Part shown: in pieces, positions 34,170 through 47,330 of the stretch
How positions within the stretch are numbered: position 1 is the stretch's first letter
How the letters are laid out: each line of letters begins with the position of its first letter
From: Adiantum capillus-veneris
Taxonomy: Eukaryota; Streptophyta; Polypodiopsida; Polypodiales; Pteridaceae
Reading direction: 5' to 3'
DNA: 64,000 nucleotides
NCBI GenBank assembly: GCA_014529385.2
Contig: CM043963.1
Location: 74,777,912-74,841,911 of the forward strand
The notes under the pieces: generated by a model
Database searches by the model: none
Told to the model about the DNA's origin: nothing
What the model saw: only the letters and a program-made list of their open reading frames with translations
Program-made: the position numbers and the translations under genes

Positions 34170-35687
34170 ATGTCCAACATGAAAGTAACAATAACTTGGA
34201 AGGTTGGTGGTCAGATAGTCAACCGCGACATTCAGCTGAAGGGAAACTCATTGTTGCTTAGTGCTTACTATTTGCAGAGTTTGCTGCCTCCATCTTGCCA
34301 TTTTCAGTCACTATCTGCTCTTATTGAAAGTGATTGTGGCCTAACAAAAGTCTTGCTGCAACCACAGTGGGATATAGAAGGTCATCAGCATTTCTTAATA
34401 GATGGTTCTTTTTCGAGCTTGTTTGAGATGCTTCATTCAGACACATTTATACAGGTATCTGACAATGAGAAAGGAAATGACAAAGAGATATCTGAAGATG
34501 TTTTAAGCATTGTGCATCTTGAAAGTAGTGGTGATGATATAGGACAGCTCAAAACTCATTCAATCGTCATTTGGATTCAACAAAATCCAGGGGCAAAAAA
34601 TTTAAATGATCTGTTAACATTATGTGGAGCTCCTTTGCAAGTTGCTGAACTTCCACGACATTATGATGGAAATTTGTGTTTTGAGTTACCTGCGACTCAG
34701 GATAAAACAAAACGAATGACAGGGATGGAACAACGCTTTGATGGTCACTTGTGGACTCGCCCATCTGTGACAACCATGGCAATAGCATGCACAATTCGTC
34801 TAAGCCACTGTTTGGGATTCATGCAGTGTAATTATTCAATGTGTCCTCATTATATTAAGGAACAAGAATTCAATAGTAGAGATTTTCATGGATATTTGGA
34901 CAGACAGGTGAAAAAGGACTACCTTGCAATGGAAGAGAATACAACAATAACTTGTCATTATTGTCAGAAGGTTGTTACTTGTGTTGCTGCTTGTCCCTGC
35001 AAAATCTATTATGTTTTGCCTAGAGATGGTACAATGTCGCGACTGGCAATACATGTTGGTAAACATTGTCATAATGTTAAGGCAGGAACCTCTAGGGCTG
35101 CTATTTCAAGAGTGCGGAAACTGGTAGGTACAGTACTAAAAATAGAAAAGGGTGGCCCAAGAAAAATTCAAATGTTGGTGGCTCAACAACTTGTTCTTCA
35201 CTCCTTGATTGGTGAGGAAGCTGAAGCTACATCCGATGTACAATTCAATGATTTTTTGGAAGAAATGATGCCACTGGTTCAAACCAAAGGGTAAGAAAAC
35301 TCAATTTGGTTCATTGAATTTGTTAATTTTTTAACTATTATAAATTTAGCCTTCTTGTGATGCATCGTGTAGGTTTTCTTCAATTGTTTCAAAGGAGAGA
35401 AAGAGTCAAGGTGCTGTTATTGGGGATGGATATGATAATATTTTATTGCTTCAAAAGAAGTGCATGTTTCCTTTTTTTCATGGGAGTAGATTTCCTGGAC
35501 AGGGTGAAGAGGATGACAAGTGCTTCCTATTTAAAATGTCCACTAAAGGACCAGGTTCTGGGATTGATCTAGTAAATCGGATGAAAAGAACTGAAACTGG
35601 TGACTTGAGAAATGCGTGGGTACATTTTGATTTTACCCATAGAATAGATGGATGGGCAACAATGTCATGCTCAGTTTATGATCCAAG
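34170..35687 (+). CDS. MULE-type transposase, N-terminal half, two exons
   Basis: Exon 1 (34,170-35,290) is open from ATG for 373 codons. A GT-AG intron of 82 bp (35,291-35,372) joins it in frame to exon 2 (35,373-35,687), which ends at another donor (AG/GTAATC). Residues 220-301 hold Cys and His in zinc-finger order (C220, C225, C262, C265, C275, C277, H295, H301), like the WRKY/GCM1-type DNA-binding finger of MULE transposases. Exon 2 gives FPGQGEEDDKC and WVHFDFTHRIDGWATMSCSV; the Asp of HFDFTH is a candidate first catalytic residue. No stop or shift is seen, unlike almost every other gene here. The downstream exons are replaced by copia sequence. It is the same family as 13,976-15,676, as complementary halves. 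Confidence 0.6.
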
Positions 35688-35775
35688 GTAATCTTTAAGT
35701 ATTTAAATATCTCGTATTTTTTTATCATTAAATAAAAGAAGATGTGTGAAAATGTTTATGTTGAATATCTTGCAG
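35688..35775 (+). other. Intron-like junction from transposase into copia
   Basis: After the donor at 35,688 comes AT-rich text ending ATCTTGCAG at ~35,774, a plausible acceptor. The copia GAG-pre-integrase frame starts at about the same point, so the insertion or rearrangement breakpoint is within this interval. Splicing would give a short chimeric tail and a stop after ~15 codons. Confidence 0.4.
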
Positions 35776-38567
35776 CATACGATCACTGGCACAAAGTTTA
35801 TGTTACATAATGTCAGACATGTAGCCAAATTGACAAAGAGTTTGATGTCAGTTGGACAGTTGGATGATTTGGGGTACACTATCATATTTGCTCATAGTTC
35901 TTGGATTATTAAGAAGCGAAATCTGATCATGCTTAAAGGCCAGAAGTCTGGCTCATTGTACTCAGTTTTTGTCTCTTCTGTGAAAGAGAATTCTATTTGT
36001 GTAGCCGAGCTAGGACATATGAGTCAAAAGGGAATGAAAGTCTTGCAGCGTTCTGGTTATATCCCTGTGTTAGATTACTCTAACTTCTCTTTATGTGAGC
36101 ACTGTATCTATGGCAAACAGACTAGCTTGACATCAACGCCTTTGGACAAAGAGTTAGGGAGTCTTCTAGATCTCATACATAGCGACTTGTGCGGACCTAT
36201 GCCAATCAAGTCTCTAGGGGGAGTATTATCCTTCCTAACATTCATAGATGACTCTACTAGAAAGGTGTGGGTTTATCTCTTGAAGCAGAAGAGCGACGTC
36301 TTTAGTGTCTTTCAGAAGTTCTTAGCATTGATCAAGAACCAATTGGGTAGAAAGCTTAAATCTTTATGCAGTGACAATGGAGGCGAGTACATTTCCTTTG
36401 ACTTCAAGGACTTTTGCAATGGAAAAGGCATTAGAAGACATTTTACCACTTCTTACACATCCACCCAAAATGTTGTGAATGAGAAAATGAATAGAACCAT
36501 TCAGGAAGGGGTCACTTCTATGTTGTCTACGGCCAAATTACCTCAAGAATTTTGGGGAGAAACTGTTACGACGGCTGCTTACTTGATCAATCGGTCACCT
36601 AGTACACCACTAAAGTACAAGGTTCCGCAGGAGATGTGGACGGGCAAAGAGACTGATTACGTGTATTTGGGTGTGAGGCATTTCACATGTGCCAAAAGCG
36701 CTTATACAAAAGCTGGACCCCAAATCACATAAGTGCATCTTCATTGGATATGGTGTACATGGAGAGATGGGATATTGTCTCTTGCACTTGGAATCTAATA
36801 AGTTCATACATAGTTCGCATGTGATATTCAACAAATCTAAGATGCATAAAAAGCCAGTGAAAGACATGATGTAGCTTCCACTAGTACACACACACATGTT
36901 GCTCCAGAGAGAGTAGAATCCAGTAGTCACGCACTTCAGAGATCTACTTGTACATCTCGTGCACCTAAACGTTTTGAGCCAGGATTTGACTATTTACTAG
37001 TCACTGATTGTGGTGAACCCACTTTCTACAAAGAGCCCATTCAAATGGATGATAGCGTGAAGTGGGAAGAGGCTATGCAATCTGAGTATAATTTGATTTT
37101 AGCCAATGAAACTTGGGAATTGATAGAGTTACCTACGGGTAAACAGGCATTGCCATGCAAATGGCTGTACAAGAAGAAGTATATCATAGATGATCTCGTG
37201 CCTAAGTATAAGGCTAGATTGGTTGCTAAAGGGTTCAAGCAAACGAAAGGCGTGGATTTTGATGAAATATTTTCTCCAGTGGTCAATATGACTACATTGC
37301 GTCTTGCACTTGGTCTAGCAGCCATCAAGGACTTGGAATTGGTCCAAATGGATGTGAAGACAACGTTTATTCATGGGGATTTTGAAGAAGATGTTTACAT
37401 GAAACAACCAGAGGGTTTTGCGATAAAGCCTGAGAAGCCAACAAGGGTAGAGCTAGTGTGTAGACTCAAGAAAGCTTTGTATGGATTAAAGCAAGTCTCA
37501 AGGCAATGGTAAATCAAGTTTGATAGGTACATTCAGTCCCAAGGTTACATACGGAGCCAAGAGGATCACTGCTTGTACACAAAGAGGTTGAACAATGGTT
37601 CCCTCATCATTCTGATTTTGTATGTGGATGATATGCTCATAGTTGGGAAGTCAAAAGATGAGATTGCACTTCTCAAGCATGCCTTAAGCAAGCAGTTGCT
37701 ATGAAAGATTTGGGCGATGCACACCACTTTCTGGGTATGCGTATCAGGAAAGATGGCAAACGTGGTATACTTGAACTTTTGCAAGAAGAGTATGTCCACA
37801 AGGTCTTGCAACATTTTAATATGCAAGGGGGGAAAGCATTGAGTACCCCAATGGCAACATTCAAAAAACTTAGCAAGCATGATTGTCCCAAATTGGATGT
37901 TGAAAAGGCAGCGATGGCAAAGGTGCCGTATTCTTTGATAGTTGGCAGTCTCATGTTCGCCATGGTTAGCACACGGCCAGACATTGCATATGCAATGGGA
38001 GTGGTCAGCAGATTTATGGCAAATTCATGCAGAAAGAATTGGGAAGCAGTGAAGCACATCTTGAGATATGTCAAGGACTCAACTGGCAAGTGCTTACGCT
38101 TTGGAAACAGGGATGCATCCATAGTTGGATACACTGATTCGGATTATGCAGGCTGTGTGGACACTAGGCGATCTACATCTGGCTACATTTTCTTATTTGC
38201 TGGACCTGTAGTTTCTTGGAGGTCATGTATCCAAAAAATTTCTTCGTCTTCCACCACTGAGCCAGAGTATGTTGCAGTTTCTAGTTCCAGTAAGGAAGCT
38301 GTGTGGTTATTTTGTCTAGTGGGAGATTTTCGTATACACCAGACTCCAGTGCTACATTGTGACAGTCAGAGTGCGATTGCGTTAGCAAAGAACCCTGTGT
38401 TTCACTCCAAGTCAAAACACATAGAGGTTAGGTATCATGTGGTACAGGATATTTTGGCTAGCAAATGCTGAGTTAGTCAAAGTTCACACGGATGAAAACC
38501 TAGCAGATTTTCTAACACAGAGCCTAGTCTTAGAGCGGTTCGCACATTGCATAGAGATGATGGGTGT
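35746..38567 (+). pseudogene. 5'-truncated Ty1/copia pol (INT-RT-RNase H)
   Basis: GAG-pre-integrase and integrase are open for 328 codons to 36,732 (IHSDLCGPMPIKS, FIDDSTRKVWVYLL, CSDNGGEYIS, FWGETVTTAAYLINRSPST). RT starts near 37,045 (WEEAMQSEYNLI, YKARLVAKGFKQTKG) with an intact YVDD box (ILYVDDMLIVG at ~37,615). RNase H (YTDSDYAGC, CDSQSAIALAKNP) ends near 38,567. There are shifts or stops at ~36,680, 36,730, 37,510 and ~37,700. Gag and protease are absent. Same family as the antisense fragment at 41.5-44.3 kb. Confidence 0.85.
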
Positions 38568-38657
38568 AGGGTGAAGCTATAGTCATGCTTCACGGTTTTG
38601 TACATTTGTACATAGTAGCCCCTACATTCTTTAGCCACTTGGGCCACGTTGGCCTTC

Positions 38658-38667
38658 AAGTGGGAGA
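38658..38667 (+). other. Copia polypurine tract
   Basis: AAGTGGGAGA preceded by TTGGCCTTC. The same arrangement occurs at 7632-7641. Confidence 0.7.
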
Positions 38668-38860
38668 TTCTTGGGTTTCAGGTCCGTGGCCGATTATGAC
38701 TGAGCTACCACCGACTTATTATTTTGTTCATAAAGATAATAAGGAGTGTGAGAGCTATTCTCTCACAAGCTCCACCAAAGGGTCTGTTCTTTGCATCCCC
38801 TTCCCCCTTTTCCATTCCGTCTCTTGCATACTCACCATCTAGGCACATCAACACTTTTCA
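38668..38860 (+). repeat. 3' LTR start (end unresolved)
   Basis: It begins TTCTTGGGTTTCAGG, apparently a mutated TGTTGGG. No second copy is in the window, so the right edge is a guess. A minus-strand 5' partner is not expected because the element is 5'-truncated. Confidence 0.4.
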
Positions 38861-39208
38861 ACTACATCACCTTTCTCTAGTGTCCATTCCTTGCTTGTAA
38901 GTGGCTCTACAGACCAATGCTACCACTCCATCGCCTCTTACACCCTCTATTGGGTTCTTGTATGCTTAAGTGGCGTCGCCCTCCTAGGATCTCTCCTTGG
39001 CTATGTATTACCAACAACCCATCTATGACCATGCACATGTAAGCAAGAGCTATACATGTCCTTATCAAGCCTCAATGCTACCAATTCAAAGGTCACAAGC
39101 TCACCTACAAGCTACCATCTCTTAGGTACCATTCATAAAGATCTATATATAGAGCTCAAAAAGTGTTTAATAAGCCTTTCACTACTCGAGGCTTCATTTT
39201 GTGAGCAA

Positions 39209-39830
39209 AACCTCATGGCCACTTTAGGAGTCTCCAAATATGGATTCATCATTGATAAACTCTTAGGGATAGGGTTTTCCTTATGGAAAACAAAAATGCG
39301 TCTTCTTATGATGAAAGAAGGCGTATAGAAAGCTTAACATTAGAAGATATTGATAATATTTGCACCTATTTAGCTTGATACTTAGATTGTGTTGAAAAGA
39401 ATGAAGCAGCACTTGCTCTCACTTGGCCTAGCTGATAACCTAGCCTCTAATTTGGATCTTACCAAGACAAGAAAGGAGGTTTTGGGCATCTCTCAAAATA
39501 ACATTGAGTTGCAACACCATCAATTCAAAGCTATTTCTTAAAATGCATCTTTACAATCTTACTTACCAAGTTATCAATAAATAAAAAACACTTAGAGGTG
39601 CTGCATCTTTTGTTCTAGCAATTGGCTACCCTAAATTTTCCTCTTGATGAAAACAACAAGAAGGCATTACTTCTTAATAGCCTTGCAAAGAAAGATAGAT
39701 TATTTGATTTTTTCACTACACTCAACGTATGGTGAGAAATGATTGCCATCCTCATGGAAGGTGACAGAAGTGCTACCACTACAATTGAACAAGACCGTAA
39801 CAATGGATCTCTTCATAAAATATGTAAAGA
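39209..39830 (+). pseudogene. Decayed copia gag
   Basis: Broken frames read FSLWKTKMRLLMMKEGV, LADNLASN, LYNLTYQ, then LATLNFPLDENNKKALLLNSLAKK. These are the successive conserved blocks of copia gag. Several stops are present, and there is no knuckle or pol. It is probably a relic of yet another copia copy. Confidence 0.55.
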
Positions 39831-41539
39831 GATAATTTTTGCAAAAAGCTTAGTCAATTGACCAATGTTTCAAGAAGCTAGCAAAAAAGCAAGAGAAATA
39901 GCATGCTAGGTTGCAACCAATAATCCACTCACTAGGTATGATTCTTGGGATTTCTAGAGGCAAAATTCGTTAAAAAAGAGCATTGCATGAATGACCAAGG
40001 GATTTTTCCCATGTGGTTTTTAAACTTACCATGTATATATTCATACAGCTTGTTGTAGTCCAAGGGTTTGGCCCATATTTCCTAGCATGAGGTAAGGCAA
40101 CCCCTCCCACCTGCAATCAATAAACTCTAATCGCTTGTTCCTTAACCTAGTCTGTCTTAAAGGGGATATTTTTCCCCTTTTGATTGAGAGGAAATTCCAT
40201 ATGGTTTTTCTTTGAACGTCATATGCACTTAATCTTTGAGCCATGAATACTTGCCTCTGAGCAATGAACTCGTGCCTCTAAGCCATGCTGGCTTTTGATC
40301 AACCTCTAAGCCATGTTGAGGTAGTCAAATTTGGACCTACTAAGACTTCTATTTCCATTTATCCATCCCCTTGGCCTCTTTTTGAGAAATTTATCTATCT
40401 TCTTAGCAATTATCCCATGGATTAGTTTCACTTATGTGATGAAGGGGGGTTTGTAAGGTTCCAAAATTGTGGCTACCTCTACATAAGCCTATTTTCCCTT
40501 TAGATTACATATCCTATCTTGCTTGTGTAAATAAATCCATATAGACTCTATTCGAGTATCTTGTGCATCTAGAATATCCTATGCATACATGCATCTTATG
40601 CTAGCCTAGTGCTAGTATTTCTTAGTTGCACTCAATATTATAGATTTTTTTTTTCCTATCTAAATCTTGTCTCTTGTGTTCTTTAAAATATAACAATTGA
40701 TTTGAACTCTTTTCAAAATACTTTAAGGTTGTGCATGTCTTGGGATGACTGTGTGGTTTGTACCTCATCCACCACTTATAGGTCTTACCTTTAAGGGTGA
40801 GACTTTTCTACAAGGCCTTGAATGCATCCAAAGTACGACATTAATGATGCATCTCCCCATTTTCCAAAGGAAAGTATCCATCCTATACTTGAGCGAGCCA
40901 GCATTAGTAGAAGTACCAACCCCTTGAGTGGGTTCTGCTGTAAGAGTTGCTACATGGCCAATGTAGGACCCTTGCTATAGCTCACTGATCCATAAAACTA
41001 ACTATGAGGTATGTGAGACTTGTATCATTTTCATTTAATGCAGCAAATTTGTGTTGTAATGCATCAGAGTGTGCCTCTAATGCTTTAAAACCCTTACATT
41101 TGACAAAATCCTACTCCGTACTAGAAGCTAGATCCTTTTTTGTGTGAATCATACAAACATCAGACATAAAATTAGCATGGTGAACAGTCAATGAGCATTG
41201 CTCAAAGTCAAAGCGATATGTAATAAATCCATTGTACACTATATGCTATAGAAATAAAAACAGATACCTCAAATATTTGCTCCATGAGCAAGCATGGATG
41301 TCCACAAGTTGATGTAAAATGAGGAGATGTACTTTGCCTTCACTGGAGTACTTGCGATGTCTCTTGAATCTATTCTTAGAATTTGAAATTAATTGCAAAA
41401 GTGTAGTGTACCAATTTCCCATACGTGCAATTGTATGGAAGTGCAAATTGATGAAGAATTAATCTTCACGTCGTATGCATGCCCTTGAATGCAACACCCA
41501 ATTCATTTAAAATCATGTTTTCTATTTTGAAATCAAATT
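39831..41539. other. No feature recognised
   Basis: AT-rich sequence with short chance ORFs on both strands. I see no LTR, primer site, tandem repeat or conserved protein text. Confidence 0.4.
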
Positions 41540-44265
41540 TCTATTAATCGACTTTGACTTGAAAATGTATGATTGGAAGACATTTTTCCAAATAGCTTTT
41601 AAAACTTGCTGCAAAAGAAAATTTAGAATCCCGCTTGTTGAATCCTGCTAGTTGTTGGCGTCTCACTGGCTGCAATGGCAACCAAAAATCTAGTCTTTTA
41701 CTTAGGATTGGGATCATCAAATGCAAAATTCTTCTTGTAAACCCATTTGCAAGGTAAGGACAACTTGCCTTCTAGCAATTCAACCAAGTCCTAGAAAATT
41801 AAGTTATACTCTGATTGCATGGCCTCCTCCCACTTAACCTTGTCATCCATTTGCATGCCTTTTTTGTAACAAGATGGATCATCATAACATAGTCCAAACT
41901 TGGCTGAAACCACTTAGTGGATGTGAGGATCTACTAAATCATCTCAAAGCCTGAATACTATTCTTTGCAATGTCAATTGGAGCACTACTATTGGAAGTTA
42001 CATCACTAGTCTTCTGAGTTTTCATAGATTTTGCGCCAATGTCCTCAAATGTGACTTTTCTTTAAACCTCTTTGATAGGTGTCTTGTGCATCTTTGATTT
42101 GTTGAAGATCATATGTGAAGTGTGAATCACTTTGCAAGATTTAGGTGCCAGAGATGATATCCCATCTTTCCATCTGCACCACAACAAAGAAAAATGCACT
42201 TGTGTGACTCTAGGTCTAGCTTTTCGCAAAGCTCTTTCGAAACATGTGTAGATGATTTGCATCCAAAGTCATAATGTGGCCTATTTTTTTACCATAGCGC
42301 CTTTAGAATTTGAAAGTTCAATGGCCTAATAGGTGACATGTTCATGATATGTATCATTGTTAGTATTATCTATGCCCAAAAACCTTGAGTCACATAGAAA
42401 GCATGGCTATGACTCACTCTTGAATCATTCAATTCATCCTTTTTGCAAATCCATTCTGATTGGGTGTGTAAGGTGCATTAAGATACCTCTTAATACCTCT
42501 CTTGCTACAAAAGTTATCAAACTCCTTGGAAACATACTCTCCATCATTATTAGTCCTAAAGCTTCTAATATTCTTTTCCAGATTGATTTTTACCAATGCT
42601 AAGAAATTTTGGAAAGTAGAGAAGGCTTTATCTATATGACACAAAGGATAAACTCAAACCTTCCGAGTCGTGTCATCTATGAAAGTCACAAAATAGCTAG
42701 CTCCCCCTAGAGACTTGGTCATCATAAGACTGCAAACATTGCTATTTAGTGACTATAAATGCTTGCTATTCAATGACGATGAGGTGTTCCTAGTTTGTTT
42801 ACCATAGATGCAATGCTTACATATAGGAAAAATCAGAATAAAATAACATAGGCAAGTAACCGAAATGAGCTAGAGTTTTCATTCCCTTTCGGCTCTTATG
42901 GCCTAGATGACTATGCCACAACTCAGGAGATAGTAGATTGTTTATAGATATACAATCCTCTTTAACGCACAAAAAAAAAACGTTAAGTGTTCCATGATTT
43001 TGACTCCTGAGAATCACAAGATTTTCCTTCTTGATTGACCATGAACAATTCAAAAAGGTGGTCATGTAACCCAAGCCATCAATCTCACTAGCGAATATCA
43101 AACTCTTTGCTAAATTAGGAACATGTTTGACATTCTTAACAATGAACTCCATGCCATTACGCTTTGTCAGCTTCATGTCTCCAACACCATGTATCTCGAG
43201 GTCATACACATCACCAAGCTTCACTTTACCCAGGCAAGTCTATACATAGAGAACCATTTTCTATGAGGTGTTTCATGGAACTTGGATCTAGAATCTATAA
43301 CTTAATTTTGATCAAAGCTAACACCTTGTGCAATAAGAGCATATGTCCTAAGATCTAGTGTAAAGACTAGAACATCTGAGGAATTTTAGACCTCAGGCTT
43401 ATGTGAAACCTTAGGAGACTTTAACAGATTGAGCTCCTCAATCTTAGCTTTTCCCTTGCAATCATTGTCAGTCTTCTTGTTGTCTTGGTATTTTTTCTTG
43501 TCTCTTTGCCATGCATGACAATCTTTCTTTAAATGTCCTTTCTTGCGGCAAGGATTGCACTCAAGATTGCACAAAGAACCTCTAGATTTGCTACGAGAAT
43601 TCCCATGGTCCTTACTTTTGGCATGGTTATGAGTGAATCCTCTCTTATCTTTGCCATTACCAATATATGCACCACCTTGCTTTGTAGGCTGCATAGACTT
43701 CTTGCATATCTCTCACACCAAGTAGAATAAAGACTACAACATCATAGGCTAACTTGCCCTCAGGCACAGAATTGCTAATTGTTGTTCAAAATATGTCACA
43801 TGAAGAGGTCAAAGAGTATAATAAAAAGATGGATCATACTTCACTGTCAAAGTTGAGTCCCTATGATGTCAATTGATGGAAAAGTACATTGAATGCATTC
43901 AAGTGCCCAAAAACTATGTCACCTTCTTTCATACAAAGCTCAAAGATTTTCTTCATCAAGTACACCTTGTTCCTTGCAGTTTTTTCTCATATGTATTGCA
44001 TAGCTTGTTGCATAGGGCTTGTGTAGTTGCTTCATCTGCTATGGTGTAATACACGGACTCTGCAAGGCGTGACATATAATGGACTTAGCTTTGGCATCAA
44101 TCATCTTCAATTATGCATTTGTACTTCGATTTCTTGGCACTCAATGATTGGGTCTAATTGGCCCTTTTGGATTAACACATCCTAGATTTTCTCTTTACAC
44201 ATAGAGAAATTCATGACATCAAACTTTCTATAATTGTAAATGTCATTCTCAAAAGAGGATGCCAT
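41540..44265 (-). pseudogene. Copia gag-PR-INT-partial RT, antisense, decayed
   Basis: ATG at 44,265 (minus). Gag blocks appear in shifted frames (RNKVYLMKKIFELCMKEGD, HLNAFNVLFHQLTS), the knuckle is CNPCRKKGHLKKDC near 43,560, GAG-pre-integrase lies at 43,224-42,817 (LWHSHLGHKSRKGMK), integrase at 42,644-42,429 (NDGEYVSKEFDNFC, YTPNQNGFAKRMN), the linker at ~42,062-42,262 (HMIFNKSKMHK), and RT begins near 41,830 (KWEEAMQSEYNLI, LPCKWVYKKN) and ends near 41,540. The linker and RT text match the plus-strand element at 35.7-38.6 kb, so this is a second copy of that family in opposite orientation. Confidence 0.7.
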
Positions 44266-44284
44266 ATCTACAAGACTTCAGTAC

Positions 44285-47200
44285 TATGGCAATTTTTTTT
44301 TGACTTTTTGGGCACCACTACAATGGGTGATAACCATTCTGCTGATTCCACTAGTTTTATAAATCATGCATTCAGAAAATTATCCAATTCCTCCTTGACT
44401 TGCTTTGTGTAATTAGGATTCATTATGTACCTCTACCAAACCACTAGAACAACACCCTTCTTAAGTTTAATCCGATGTTGGCATATTCTTGGATCCATTC
44501 CTGGCATATCCGAATCCTCCCAAGCAAAAATATCTCTAAACTCCATTAATAATGCCCACACTGCTTCTTAAAGACTTCATCAATGTGAACACTTACATTG
44601 ACAATCTTTGGTACTTTGTCAATCCCCAAATTCAAGACCTGCAAATCATTCTCTTAAACTCTAGTAATCTACTCCATAGTGTGCTCATACACCACTTTTG
44701 CCTTCTTTACTGCTTCCTTTGGATCTAATTTTGATTCCTGAATATTAAGCTCTTAATCTATGAATTCCTCCTTTATGACTTTCTGAAAGTCCTTCTGAAC
44801 CGAGTTCTTTGCAGTCTCACTTTGGCAACATTCCACATCCATTTTTCCTGTCATCCAATATCTATCGATAAGTTTTGCAACATCAATATCAAACATAGGA
44901 ATCACAGTCAGACTAGACCGAAGGAAAAGATCATCCTCATCATCTGTAACATCCACTACGAAGTGGACGGACTGTGCATAATGGTTTGACTGTTTTTTCC
45001 ACGTCAATTTCATCCTTCATATTACACTTGACAGACCTTTTCCCCATTCCTAAAAATCACCTCATTAGTTTTTCAATCCTGCTTAAGCTTTGCAACCCGA
45101 AACAATGGGTCTCCCTAGTAACATGGAATAGTCCTCACTCGTATCCACCATCCTTAAAACAACAAAGTTAACCTTAAATTCCAATCCTAAGATTATAATC
45201 TTCTGCCCTCCTAGCAACCCAATAGGTTGAATCCTTCACTGGTTTGCTATCTTTACTTGAAATGGAGCAGGATCCAATGGAACACCCTTCAACTTCTTGT
45301 ATTCTGATTCTGGGAGGATATTTATCCTATAACCTCCATCCAAAAGTACATTCCCAAATCTCTTATTCTGATACTCCATTTCAATAGTAGGTGCTTGAAA
45401 ATCAACATCCTCTGCTTCCAATCCATAAGACTGAATATCTACCTTCTCTTGTTGAAGTACGACTATCTTCCTCATCGTCCTTTCCTTGAACATTGAAGCT
45501 GTGCAATAGCTTCCCAATTGTGACGTTCAATGGGGCATCCAACAATTCTCGAAATAACTCATCAAACTCCTAATTATCTTCTGCAACAACCTGCTCATCC
45601 TTTTTCTGAACTTTTTGTAGCTTCTCCCTCCTAAACCTCCTTTTGATCTTTCCAATTTAATGGTGACCTAAGCTTAGCCTTGGATCCCCTTCAACACTTT
45701 ATGTAACACACGTAGAACAATCATATGATACTGATATTCCTTCAGTGCTACACTTTTCCTTAGGAATTGTCTCCGTAACTACAAAGTCTGCTTGTGGTGT
45801 TGGTGCATTTTCCTGTCTCACCGAAGGATTAAAATTGGGAGGCCCTCTTGGTGGTGGAGTTTAATTTCCAAACATCCTAAGCCACGGTGGTAAACCCCCT
45901 CTTCCTCTTCCCTGTTGATACTATGGTGGCATGTTATCCCATCTTGGTGGATGCCCACAAAAATTTCCTTTGCGAGGAGTTGGTCCCCAATTCTCCTCTG
46001 ATCCTATGGGTACCAATTCTAGTCCATTCTCTCTTGTACTTTTGTATCTACCCAATTTGCCAAAGGGCCTCTTAGTTGAGATATTTGTGGTACATTTCCT
46101 CTTAAATTTGGATTATACCAGCAATTTGCTGTTGCATGTCTTGGATTATCACAAATCTCAGAAAACGGTTTGTTATCCTTACTTTCTTGAGTCCCCAGAT
46201 TCTTCAATTGCTGGACCAAGGAACTAAGCTCCACTGCCTCCTCCTTCTTTATAATTTCTTGCGATCATTTTTGGATTTTTTATCATGGTTTCTCTGCTTC
46301 TCTTTCTTCTTTTTCTTCCTTGATTTTTTGGAGTCCCTATCCTCTGAGCCTTCCTCTGAATCTATTTCAGAATCCAATTTGTCACCCTCATCCTTTAAAT
46401 CCAAATCTGATTCCGTATCTGAATCCCCTATTCTTGTAAGCCTCATCCTTTTTTCCACTTTGATTGCCAAGTCAATCAACCCATCGAATCCCCCAACTAC
46501 AACATAACTTGCCACTGCATTCTTTAACTCCTTCCTTAATCCTCGCACAAAATATCATGCCACCATCTCATTAATTGGTCTTTCATCCACCTCGAACCTG
46601 TTCAAAACTATTTTAAATTTTTGGGCATAATCCTCCACCTTCAACTTCTTCTGCTTTATCAGTCTAATCTTCCTTAGCAATTCATTGGTTGTCTTCTCCC
46701 TTTGGAACCGTCCCAAAAATGCAACTTTTAATGCATCAAAAGTTGCAAAAGTATTTGTTGGAAACTGAGCCACTTCATGGCCTTCCTTTCCAAGGTTGCT
46801 TGTCACTGTTGCAACTTCTAATGATCCCCATATAGAAGGTCATATCCGTTGTCCACCCTTTTTGTTTAGAACTGGCCTATATGACAATGAGGCTCTTCAT
46901 TCGTCTTTCCCTCGAATGTCCCAAAGTTGACCTTCAGATTTGAGATTCGATTTGGTGCCACAACCGTCCTCCTTGGTACGGGTCAATTTCCTAAAACTGT
47001 TGGATTAAACACCAACTACCTTCGTGTCGCAACTGCCACTTCACCTGCAACAATCGGAGCAAAAGAGGACACGGTGCCTTGCTAGCTGCTCTCTTGAAAA
47101 TCTCTCCTCTTCCGTTTTTGAATGTGAGTCATCTTCGGCTTGCTGCTCTAATGGTGTTTGCTCACCATCACCTCCTTCATATCCAAATGGGTGAGGTTGA

Positions 47201-47330
47201 TCAAATGGATGGTTATACTCCTCCCATTCATGGTCATGCTCTTCCCTCTCTACCAAATTTTTTTTTGGGCTACAAAACGCGTGAAAATACGCATCCCCAA
47301 GCCTTCTTAAGTCCCTATCAGACATAGATT
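44285..47330 (-). pseudogene. Ty3/gypsy gag-protease-RT start, antisense, decayed
   Basis: Gag core at 46,806-46,555 (FLGRFQREKTTNELLRKI, LKVEDYAQKFKIVLNRFEVD), charged linker 46,548-46,249, degenerate knuckle near 46,150 (CDNPRHATANC, first Cys lost), protease at 45,517-45,236 (VLLDGGYRINILPE, D-G-G in place of D-S/T-G), and pre-RT/RT start near 44,330 (WLSPIVVVPKS). It stops abruptly where the antisense copia leader begins at ~44,285. The protease style resembles Tat/Athila-type elements. Confidence 0.65.
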
